Assembly (NCBI GenBank): GCA_944326365.1
Contig: CALVDR010000026.1
Coordinates: 1-40,697, forward strand
Direction: 5' to 3'
Length of the DNA: 40,697 nt
DNA from: an uncultured Bacteroidales bacterium
GTDB taxonomy: Bacteria; Bacteroidota; Bacteroidia; Bacteroidales; UBA932
The notes below the pieces were generated by a model. The model did no database searches. It worked only from the letters and a program-made list of their open reading frames with translations, and had not been told where the DNA came from. Below, piece after piece: positions 8,644 through 16,526 of this stretch. Each line of letters begins with the position of its first letter. Position 1 is the stretch's first letter. The translations under genes and the position numbers were made by a program.

Positions 8644-9558
8644 ATGGAAGAAGAATTTTCAAACTACAGGGAAAATGCAGTGACATACGCTGCCATAGAC
8701 ATAGGCTCGAACGCCGTAAGACTGCTCATAAAGCAACTCGAAAGCCCTGAAGCCCCGCATTTCAGCAAAGTCCTGCTCCTGCGTGTGCCCCTCAGACTCG
8801 GTTTCGATGTGTTCTCATCCGGAAAAATATCGGAAAAGAAAGAAAAGAACATGATCAGGCTTATGAAAGCCTACAAGAACCTGATGAAAATCTACGATGT
8901 ATCGGACTACCGCGCCTGCGCCACCTCCGCCATGCGTGACGCGGAAAACGGACCGGCCATCATCAAAGCCATAGAGAAAAAGACCGGCATCAGGATAGAA
9001 ATCATAGACGGACAGGAAGAAGCCCGCATGATATACAACAACCACATCGAATACATGAAAGGGAGGAAAGGAAACTTCATGTACGTGGATGTAGGAGGAG
9101 GCAGTACGGAAATCAACCTTCTGGCAGACGGAGAACTGGTATGTTCACGCTCATACAACATAGGTACGGTGCGAATCCTGAACGAAGCCGTGGTGGAAAG
9201 CGAATGGGAAAGGATTTCCAAAGACATGAAAGACCTGGCCCTGTCCTATCCGGGGATCAACATCATCGGTTCCGGAGGAAACATAAACAAGCTCATCAAG
9301 CTGGTCAAGGGACGTGACAGCCGTTATTCACGCATGACGACGGCTTCCCTGCACGAACTCTATGACAAACTGAAAGACATGACGGTAGAGCAGCGGATGG
9401 AAGAATATGCACTGAAGCCGGACCGTGCGGATGTCATCGTGCCAGCCGCCAGGATATTCCTGACCATAGCGGACATAACTGATGCCGCCTACATTTACGT
9501 CCCTGTAATAGGACTTGCAGACGGCATCATCGACGGGCTGTATACGAAAAATCACTGA
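8644..9558 (+). CDS. ppx: Exopolyphosphatase / Ppx-GppA family phosphatase
   Basis: A 304-residue protein of the ASKHA actin-like ATPase fold. Conserved loops are AAIDIGSNAVRLLI near the N-terminus (phosphate 1), DVGGGSTEI at about residue 140 (phosphate 2) and GSGGNINKL at about 200. It is the short form, lacking the C-terminal HD-like domain of E. coli Ppx, as is common in Bacteroidota. Expected activity is release of phosphate from polyphosphate or pppGpp hydrolysis, and sequence alone does not separate these. It is co-directional with ppk1. Its stop lies only 5 bp from the stop of the convergent GH5-GH36 gene, leaving no room for a separate terminator. Confidence 0.92.
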   Translation: MEEEFSNYRENAVTYAAIDIGSNAVRLLIKQLESPEAPHFSKVLLLRVPLRLGFDVFSSGKISEKKEKNMIRLMKAYKNLMKIYDVSDYRACATSAMRDAENGPAIIKAIEKKTGIRIEIIDGQEEARMIYNNHIEYMKGRKGNFMYVDVGGGSTEINLLADGELVCSRSYNIGTVRILNEAVVESEWERISKDMKDLALSYPGINIIGSGGNINKLIKLVKGRDSRYSRMTTASLHELYDKLKDMTVEQRMEEYALKPDRADVIVPAARIFLTIADITDAAYIYVPVIGLADGIIDGLYTKNH

Positions 9559-9563
9559 CTGCC

Positions 9564-12500
9564 CTACTCGGCCACGAGATACAGCACGCGGCTGGACCAG
9601 TCGTTCTGCTTGTGATAATCCACCGTATGCCTGTACGGAATTTCCAGACCGGTGGACATCAGATACTCTCCGGAGAATACCATTCCCTCGAAAGGCAGCG
9701 GCCTGTTGTCAATCCTGTTCAGTTCCTTCACCTGGTACATCCTGTCAGGATCAAGCCCAGCCATTTTCACACGCGGCAGATGTTCGTCGCAGAAATGTTC
9801 GAGCTTCCACCAGTAAAATACCGCCTGCGATTTGTCCTTCGAACAATACATGAGCGAAGCTATATTGAAGCCGTCATACGGAGAAACCAGCCGGTAGATG
9901 TCCCCGAACTGTACCACCGGACGGATCATCTTGTACTCAGAAATCGCCTTGCGGCAGAGCTCCTTTTCCTCCTGTGTCATGTTCTTCGGCTGGATTTCCA
10001 TGCCCAGACGTCCGCTCATGGCCACATCTATCCTGTATTTCAAAGGTATGGTCCTGAAAGTCTGATGATTCGGGGTCGCGCTTATATGCGAGCCCATGGC
10101 TATGGCAGGGAAGAAATAGGAAGTTCCCCATTGCATGTAGATTCTCTGCAGGGCATCGGTATTGTCGCTTACCCAGAACTCGTCGAACCACGGGAGCACG
10201 CCATAGTTCGCACGTCCTCCGCCGCTGGCGCACGCCTGTATGGTCAGATCAGGATATTTGGCGCGTATCCTTTCGCAGACGGAAGCGAAGCCTCTGTGGA
10301 AATCCAAGTAGAGATGACTCTGCTCACTATCTTCAAGATAATGTGAACCGTGGCTCATGATGCCCATGTTCGCGTCCCATTTGATGTACTCTATGCCCGG
10401 ATTCCCAGTCATGAGATCATCCACCATATCCACGATGAAGTCCTGTACTTCAGGATTCGAAAGATCGAGGACCAGCTGCGTACCTCCTCGGCCGGTCGCA
10501 GGAGCCCTGTTCACGGTATTTACCACCCAGTCAGGATGTTTTTCGTAGAGTTCGCTCACTGTATTGGTCATCTCCGGCTCTATCCAGATACCGAAACCTA
10601 TTCCATGCTTCCGGGCATCTTCCACCAGTCCGGATATTCCGTGAGGGAGCTTCCTGGTATCCACTGTCCAGTCTCCGAGAGAAGAATTGTCCCTGTTCCT
10701 CTGGTACTTTCCGCCGAACCATCCGTCGTCCATCACGAAAAGTTCTCCTCCCATCGAGGCTATGTCTGCCATCATGCTGTCCATACCGTCCTCTGTGATG
10801 TCGAAATACACTCCTTCCCAGCTGTTCAGCAGTATCTTCCTCTCCACATCGCCATGCGCCAGCCTGTGTTTCCTGGCCCAGTCATGAAAATTACGGCTCA
10901 CACCGCCCAGACCTTCCCTGCTGTAGGTCAGAGCCAGGGCAGGCGTGACGAAAGTCTCTTTCGAAGCAAGACGATATTGCGAAGCATCAGGATTGATTCC
11001 GGCGAAAAAATGGTGGAAGTCGGAATCGTTCGTGTCGAATTTCAGTTCATAGTTTCCGCTCCAGCACAGGGCGGCACCTATCACGTCTCCCGTGTTCTCT
11101 GCCGGCTTTCCATCCAGGGAAATCATGACCTCGGCATGGGCCGTATGGGAATTCCTGACCCCGTCCTTGTTCTTGATGACCTTCACTCCAGGCTCCAGAG
11201 GCTCGCAGGCCACCCTGCCCTCATTCGCCCATGAACCATACAGATGCGAAATCCAGACATCACCCTTGCGCACCGGCAGATATCCTGAAGCATAGTTTTC
11301 CAGCATGACCGGTTTCTTCTCCATATTCAGAATCTCTGTCCATGTCTCTATCATCTCCGAATCCTTGTATGCCTTGTAGCAGACATCGACATATACAGGG
11401 TACACTGTATCTTTCAGGCGGATTTTGGTCACCACAGCCGTTTCATTTTCATCAGAAGACACACCTTCCACGACCAGGACAGTCGCCATGCTCCCGTCCG
11501 AATGCACGATGGAAAGCGCAGTTTCCGCCGGACAATTCATCCCGTAGGCCGGATAGGCAGGCAGAGACGCCATTCCGGAATGCTGCAGAGTCTTCACGTC
11601 AGATTCGCGGAGCTTCTGCCCGAAATAGAGTATTTTCAGTTCCTGTCCCTCGGCGGCATCAAGTACCAGGGAAATATTTCCGGAACTTACATGCACCAGA
11701 TCCCCGGCCATGGCTTCTTCCATGTTCAGATATTCGCGGACAGTCTTTCCCCACTTCTTGATCTGTTCCTCCTTCCAAGGTCCTTCGGAAGAAGCTGACG
11801 GCAGGAGCATGGAGCAAGTTTCATCCTTGTCGGAAAGCGACCACATCACGCGGCTCAGCCCGTTGGCATCCATCCACTTCCACCAGGCAGCCCACTCTTC
11901 CAGATCGAGAGGTCCGTCACCGTCGGCATTCATCCCTGCACATTCCGACACGAAAAGAGGGATGTTCCGTGATATGGCATAGTCTCCGCGGACACGCAGT
12001 TCAGCCCCGTGGGTTCCGGCATAGAAATGCAGGGTATACATGATGTTTTCCATACCGACCAAAGGATCATCGGCCACGATATGCACATCCTGATCCCAGT
12101 GCGGACAGCCTACCAGCACCACTGCACGCGGTTCAGCCTCCCGGATGACACCGATGATATCCTCTGCATAGGCTTTCAGGTCAGTCCAGCTGTCCTCCAC
12201 AGGCTCGTTGAATATCTCGTAAATCACATTCGGCACACCCTTGTACTTCCCGGCTACCGTAGAAAAGAACTGCCTGGCCTCTTCCGTCCTCAGCTTATGG
12301 GCATGCCAGTCCACTATCACATAGATTCCCTTTTCTATGGCTGCATCCATCACGCTGTACAGACAGTCAAGAGCTTTCTGCGGGTCGGAAGCGAAGTTCC
12401 CGTCCAGTTCGGCACCGATGGCGGCACGCACCACATCGCACCCCCACTCTTCCGAAAGCTGTTCCACCGCCCCGGCATTGTAGAATCGCGGCCAGAGGTT

Positions 12501-12671
12501 GTGCCAGCCGATGCTCACACCGGAAAGGATGACAGGATTCCCTTTCTCGTTCACCAGATCGCGGCCCTTCACCGACAGCCATCCGTTTTCTCCGACAGGA
12601 GTACCGGCTGACGCCAATGCCATGAATACCGGGCCGAAGGCCAATATCATTGTCAATAATATTTTTTTCAT
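9564..12671 (-). CDS. GH5 (subfamily 2-like) endoglucanase - GH36 alpha-galactosidase fusion
   Basis: A 1035-residue two-enzyme protein starting MKKILLTM; a frame opening at 12749 is rejected because the signal peptide begins here. Signal peptide 1-21 has no lipobox Cys, so the protein is predicted periplasmic or secreted. The GH5 domain (about 22-315) begins with a SGVSIGWHNLW segment and has acid/base Glu156 (FNEP) and nucleophile Glu243 (FVSEC), resembling GH5_2 beta-1,4-glucanases. The GH36 domain (about 325-1035) has the N-terminal beta-sandwich, DDGWF and SSLGDW, nucleophile Asp766 in KWDAN and the acid/base motif SDNTD at about 835-839. It would remove alpha-1,6-galactose and cut beta-1,4-glucosyl bonds of galactoglucomannan. 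It is the last gene of the PUL operon, 88 bp after the symporter, with a possible own promoter. Confidence 0.92.
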   Translation of the reverse strand: MKKILLTMILAFGPVFMALASAGTPVGENGWLSVKGRDLVNEKGNPVILSGVSIGWHNLWPRFYNAGAVEQLSEEWGCDVVRAAIGAELDGNFASDPQKALDCLYSVMDAAIEKGIYVIVDWHAHKLRTEEARQFFSTVAGKYKGVPNVIYEIFNEPVEDSWTDLKAYAEDIIGVIREAEPRAVVLVGCPHWDQDVHIVADDPLVGMENIMYTLHFYAGTHGAELRVRGDYAISRNIPLFVSECAGMNADGDGPLDLEEWAAWWKWMDANGLSRVMWSLSDKDETCSMLLPSASSEGPWKEEQIKKWGKTVREYLNMEEAMAGDLVHVSSGNISLVLDAAEGQELKILYFGQKLRESDVKTLQHSGMASLPAYPAYGMNCPAETALSIVHSDGSMATVLVVEGVSSDENETAVVTKIRLKDTVYPVYVDVCYKAYKDSEMIETWTEILNMEKKPVMLENYASGYLPVRKGDVWISHLYGSWANEGRVACEPLEPGVKVIKNKDGVRNSHTAHAEVMISLDGKPAENTGDVIGAALCWSGNYELKFDTNDSDFHHFFAGINPDASQYRLASKETFVTPALALTYSREGLGGVSRNFHDWARKHRLAHGDVERKILLNSWEGVYFDITEDGMDSMMADIASMGGELFVMDDGWFGGKYQRNRDNSSLGDWTVDTRKLPHGISGLVEDARKHGIGFGIWIEPEMTNTVSELYEKHPDWVVNTVNRAPATGRGGTQLVLDLSNPEVQDFIVDMVDDLMTGNPGIEYIKWDANMGIMSHGSHYLEDSEQSHLYLDFHRGFASVCERIRAKYPDLTIQACASGGGRANYGVLPWFDEFWVSDNTDALQRIYMQWGTSYFFPAIAMGSHISATPNHQTFRTIPLKYRIDVAMSGRLGMEIQPKNMTQEEKELCRKAISEYKMIRPVVQFGDIYRLVSPYDGFNIASLMYCSKDKSQAVFYWWKLEHFCDEHLPRVKMAGLDPDRMYQVKELNRIDNRPLPFEGMVFSGEYLMSTGLEIPYRHTVDYHKQNDWSSRVLYLVAE

Positions 12672-12746
12672 TGTCTTGATCTTTTTGGGCCGGCTGTCAC
12701 TCGCAAAGAAGTCTTGCGCCCTCCCGGGCAAATGACGACCGACCGT

Positions 12747-12754
12747 CAAATATA
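12747..12754 (-). promoter_or_regulatory. Candidate internal -7 box before the GH5-GH36 gene
   Basis: The minus strand reads TATATTTG, an exact match to TAnnTTTG, in the 88-bp gap after the symporter stop codon. No -33 TTG is visible at the usual spacing. It may give the last gene additional transcription. Confidence 0.3.
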
Positions 12755-12759
12755 GAAAC

Positions 12760-14151
12760 TTAATTGCTATTGCCGGCTCTCCGTTCCGCCAGAACCGCCG
12801 AAATTTCCTTCATACGTGAAGTAGTCAGCGGATAAAAGGCCACGACTATCGCCGCGAGGAAAGCCCCGGCTGCCGGAATCCAGCTCATCATCGCCTTCAG
12901 TCCCGTGATGGCGGACTGTGCCTGCACGGCATTCTCTGACGTATCGTAGCCGAAAGCCGCCAGAACCCAGAGAATCAATGCACTGCCGAAAGCGCCTCCG
13001 AACTTCTGTGCCATGGATGACGAAGAAAATATCAGTCCGGTAGAAGCGGATGCGTTCTTGTACTCCGAATAGTCGGCGATATCAGCGAACATGCTCCAGA
13101 GAAGAGGCAGAGTCACTCCTGCAGCCACACTTATCAATACCTGAAGCCCCATCAGAGTCCATAAGCCTGCAGGCTCGGAGACCGGAAGAAACATGATGAA
13201 AAGACTCAGCACCCCAGCCACAATCAAAGCAAGGATATAGGAAGATTTCTTTCCAAGACGGTCTGAAAGAGGGACGGCAAGGGCGACGCCAAGCATATTG
13301 GCCACCTCGCCGACAGCGAGGAATATTCCGCACGTAAAAATTGCGGAAACTCCTATCACATCCTTGAAATAATAGGCCGCAGCGCCACCTCTGATGGAAT
13401 TGAAAAGCAGTACACCTATACCGGCACCGAGCAATATCCACCACGGGACATTCCTGACCAGGGACTTCATGTCTTTCAGCACAGAGCTCCCGCCTGACTG
13501 CGACGCCTCCGGTTTCACCCGCTCCTTCGTCATGGCGAAACACAGGATGAACAGCAAGGCACATATAAGGCCCACGACAGCCATCGTGTATTGCCACGAA
13601 GCCGCTGTGGAGACTCCGTCAGAACTTTGGAAGAATTTCAGCAGCGGTTCGAAAATGGCCAGAGCTATGAAACTTCCGCCATAAGCGAAGAACATCCTGT
13701 AAGATGAAAACACCGTCTTCTCCCTGGAATCCGGAGTCACCACTCCGAGCATCGCCCCATATGGGACATTGATGACCGAATATACGGTCATCATTATTAT
13801 ATAAGTGACATAAGCGAAGGCATGTTTGAACCCATAGCCTGCATCAGGTGTGGTAAATGTCAGCACCCCGGCTATGGCAAAAGGCAGCGCCGCCCAGAGA
13901 AGATAAGGCCTGTACATGCCCCATCTGGTTCTGGTCCTGTCGGCAATCATTCCCATTATAGGGTCGAAAACGGCGTCATAAAGCTTGGTTATCAGCAGAA
14001 GTGTCCCTGCATGGGCAAGCGACAGCCCGAACACATTCGAATAGAAGAAAGGCAGGTAGTAGGAGAAAATCTTCCAGAACATCGAAGATGACATATCCCC
14101 GAAGCCATAGCCTGCCTTCTCCCATATTGTCGCTTTGTCGTGGCTTTTCAT
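12760..14151 (-). CDS. GPH-family (MelB-type) sugar:cation symporter
   Basis: A 463-residue inner-membrane protein with about 12 hydrophobic segments. The N-terminus WEKAGYGFGDMSSSMFW and the FDPIMGMIADRTRTRWGMYRP segment are hallmarks of the glycoside-pentoside-hexuronide family within the MFS fold; the two Asp of this region are typical cation and sugar ligands. Length is normal. It sits 3 bp after the GH130 phosphorylase gene, so the two are surely co-transcribed. The pairing implies import of mannobiose or mannosylglucose from periplasm to cytoplasm for phosphorolysis. Substrate is inferred from context only. Confidence 0.93.
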   Translation of the reverse strand: MKSHDKATIWEKAGYGFGDMSSSMFWKIFSYYLPFFYSNVFGLSLAHAGTLLLITKLYDAVFDPIMGMIADRTRTRWGMYRPYLLWAALPFAIAGVLTFTTPDAGYGFKHAFAYVTYIIMMTVYSVINVPYGAMLGVVTPDSREKTVFSSYRMFFAYGGSFIALAIFEPLLKFFQSSDGVSTAASWQYTMAVVGLICALLFILCFAMTKERVKPEASQSGGSSVLKDMKSLVRNVPWWILLGAGIGVLLFNSIRGGAAAYYFKDVIGVSAIFTCGIFLAVGEVANMLGVALAVPLSDRLGKKSSYILALIVAGVLSLFIMFLPVSEPAGLWTLMGLQVLISVAAGVTLPLLWSMFADIADYSEYKNASASTGLIFSSSSMAQKFGGAFGSALILWVLAAFGYDTSENAVQAQSAITGLKAMMSWIPAAGAFLAAIVVAFYPLTTSRMKEISAVLAERRAGNSN

Positions 14152-14154
14152 ATT

Positions 14155-15312
14155 CTATCTGGTATTTCTGTCTATCAGTCTGTTCAACCTCGCCACCGAA
14201 TCCGATGTGGTATAACCGTCTGGCTCGGTATTGAAACAGTAGTCCAGAAGCCTGTCCACTGAAGAAACCGCCACATGCATCCTTGTGTCGCAGGAAGCAT
14301 AGTAAATATAGACTTTTCCATCCTCATCTGCAATCCAGCCGTTCGAAAAGAGGACATTCATCACGTCACCGATATATTCTTCTCCTTCCGGTACCAGAAA
14401 AAATCCTCCCGGCTCTGCTATCACCTTCGACGGATCTTCGAGAGACGTGACATAGAGATACAGCACATAACGCAGACCGGAGGCGCAGCCACGGACACCG
14501 TGAGCCAGATGAAGCCAGCCTTTGGAAGTCTTGATCGGGGCCGGGCCTTCGCCGTTCTTCTGCTCCTTTATCGTATGATAATGCCGTGCGTTTATGATTT
14601 TCTCGTCCCTGATGACTACATGCTCCATGCTGTCTACAAGTGCCCAGCCGATTCCGCCGCCACGGCCTGCATCTATGAAACCGTCTTGCGGACGGGTGTA
14701 CAGGGCATATTTCCCGTCCACGAATTCCGGATGCAGGACCACGTTTCTTTGCTGCGAGGAGGATTCCATGTCAGGAAGCCTTTCCCAGTTTATGAAGTCT
14801 TTCGTCCTGGCCACCCCTGCGGAAGCTACGGCTGATGACAGATCGCCAGGTGCTGCCTTCGGATCTTTCCTCTCGACGCAGAAGATACCGTAAATCCATC
14901 CGTCCTCATGTGCCGTAAGTCTCATGTCATAGACATTGGTAGCCGGTTCGCCATAATCAGGCATGGTCACGGGACGGTCCCAGAAACGGAAGTGATCCAC
15001 ACCGTTCGGGCTTTCGGCCACTGCGAAGAAGGATTTTCTGTCTGCGCCTTCCACCCTGACTACCAGGATATAACGGCCGTTCCATTTGATGGCTCCGGAA
15101 TTGAACGTAGCATGGACGCCGAAACGTTCCATCAGATACGGATTTGTCTCCCTGTTCAGGTCATATCTCCATGTCAGCGGAGCATGCTCTCCTGTCAGAA
15201 TCGGGTATTTGTACCTTTCATAAATACCGTTGCCTTCCACCGGCTCGTTTTTCCTGTTTATGAGGGCTTCATGCTGAGCTTTCAGCCACTCGAGTCTTTC
15301 TTCAAAGTTCAT
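14155..15312 (-). CDS. 4-O-beta-D-mannosyl-D-glucose phosphorylase (GH130_1)
   Basis: A 385-residue cytoplasmic enzyme without signal peptide. It phosphorolyses mannosyl-beta-1,4-glucose to mannose-1-phosphate and glucose. A five-bladed propeller family is indicated by [20 protein letters not shown], the substrate-binding FWDRPVTMP and the catalytic Asp of NVYDMRLT (Asp129, matching the Asp described in the Bacteroides fragilis enzyme). Sequence and length resemble subfamily 1 (mannosylglucose) rather than subfamily 2 (mannooligosaccharide) enzymes. It pairs metabolically with the 2-epimerase at 34469-35686, which makes its substrate from mannobiose. It is 3 bp upstream of the GPH symporter and 100 bp after the GH26 gene. 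Confidence 0.93.
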   Translation of the reverse strand: MNFEERLEWLKAQHEALINRKNEPVEGNGIYERYKYPILTGEHAPLTWRYDLNRETNPYLMERFGVHATFNSGAIKWNGRYILVVRVEGADRKSFFAVAESPNGVDHFRFWDRPVTMPDYGEPATNVYDMRLTAHEDGWIYGIFCVERKDPKAAPGDLSSAVASAGVARTKDFINWERLPDMESSSQQRNVVLHPEFVDGKYALYTRPQDGFIDAGRGGGIGWALVDSMEHVVIRDEKIINARHYHTIKEQKNGEGPAPIKTSKGWLHLAHGVRGCASGLRYVLYLYVTSLEDPSKVIAEPGGFFLVPEGEEYIGDVMNVLFSNGWIADEDGKVYIYYASCDTRMHVAVSSVDRLLDYCFNTEPDGYTTSDSVARLNRLIDRNTR

Positions 15313-15412
15313 ATCTTCCTTAAAATTTCGCTTTCCAAATTATCCTGTCCTTTCGTCTTCATTTCATTCCGCTCAAGACAATAACGCCGTCTTGCCGTCT
15401 CAAATCCTGCGT

Positions 15413-16507
15413 CTAATCCAGCATGACTATGTCCTCCAGCACTGCAAATTCCTTGAAATCAGTTTCCGATTCCTGCCCCGGCCACGGAGCATAGAAATGC
15501 CACGGCAAGTCGCATGCATTTCTCCATACGAGAACATACGCTATCGGATAATCCTTGATGGCCTGATAGAGGACTTCCGTCCACCATTTCTCATAAGGGA
15601 CACCTTCGCAGCCTGTCTCTGTCAGAGCTGTCAGTTTTCCGTGTTCCCTGCCAAGTTCAGTCATAAGGGACAGCCTGTCCCTGAGCTGTGCGGCATATGT
15701 CTCATTCGATGCAGGAAGCTCCCCGTACTGATAACAGTCCAGTCCGAGCATGTCCACCATGTCGTCCCCTGGATAGCGGGTCATGTATTCCTCATCACCC
15801 AGATCCGCTCCCGGTGAAAAGGCCCACACGAGATTGTCCAGCCCGCGTTCCTCTGTCATATAGTCGTAAGTCATCTTCCAAAGCTGTCTGTACTGGTCCG
15901 GGGTGCAGAGTTTCTGTCCCCACCAGAACCAGCTGCCCGTATGCTCGTGCCATGGCCTGAAAATCAGAGGTATCAATTCACCGTCATCGTTTCTGAAAGT
16001 ATCCAGATAATCGGCACAGTTCGAGAGCCACTGCATGAATTCATCGTGTTTCCCGCCTCCGTCCAACACTGATGCCACCACCTTGTCTGATGATACGTCC
16101 CAGCTGTCACCGCCGGTCAGAGGATTCCGCGGATGCCATGATAGTGTGACCACTCCGCCTTCGGCGCAATGCCTTAGTGCAGCCTCCCTCATGAAACCGA
16201 AAGGATTTCCGTCGAGATTCTTCAGATTCAGGAATTCGATTCCACCCAAATCCAGGCCCAGAACCGCAGGATGCTGTCCGCACACGTCCTTCACATCGGT
16301 ACGGTCAAGGGAGTCCTTCGATGAAGCTCGCCATGTATGTCCGTACATATAGGCATCCTGGTGTCCGAAAAGGATTTTCCCTTCTCCTGCCGATGTCTGG
16401 AGATCCGCTATGAGACTGTCGGCCGGAGATAAGGACAGGCTGCCGTCACTGCAGGCAGAGAGAACTGCCGCAGCCGCAATATAAAGAGATATTTTCCATG
16501 TTTTCAT
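15413..16507 (-). CDS. GH26 beta-mannanase lipoprotein (single domain)
   Basis: A 364-residue protein with a lipoprotein signal (LSAC, Cys19). One GH26 (beta/alpha)8 domain fills residues 35-360. The acid/base is Glu188 in RPWHEHTGSWFWWG and the nucleophile Glu297 in ALTETG, both in the family context. GH26 enzymes hydrolyse internal beta-1,4-mannosidic bonds; some release mannobiose processively. There is no accessory domain, unlike the second GH26 at 20176-21618, and the two are quite divergent, so they probably cut at different sites (long polymer against short oligosaccharides). It is 19 bp downstream of the GH3 gene in the PUL operon. Confidence 0.93.
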   Translation of the reverse strand: MKTWKISLYIAAAAVLSACSDGSLSLSPADSLIADLQTSAGEGKILFGHQDAYMYGHTWRASSKDSLDRTDVKDVCGQHPAVLGLDLGGIEFLNLKNLDGNPFGFMREAALRHCAEGGVVTLSWHPRNPLTGGDSWDVSSDKVVASVLDGGGKHDEFMQWLSNCADYLDTFRNDDGELIPLIFRPWHEHTGSWFWWGQKLCTPDQYRQLWKMTYDYMTEERGLDNLVWAFSPGADLGDEEYMTRYPGDDMVDMLGLDCYQYGELPASNETYAAQLRDRLSLMTELGREHGKLTALTETGCEGVPYEKWWTEVLYQAIKDYPIAYVLVWRNACDLPWHFYAPWPGQESETDFKEFAVLEDIVMLD

Positions 16508-16526
16508 ATTGTCGTACGCATAAAGT

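Noticed and set aside
9612..11234. Long plus-strand frames opposite the GH5-GH36 gene
   Set aside because: They mirror a strongly coding minus strand. Their products are rich in His/Arg/Val with no domain, typical of antisense shadows.
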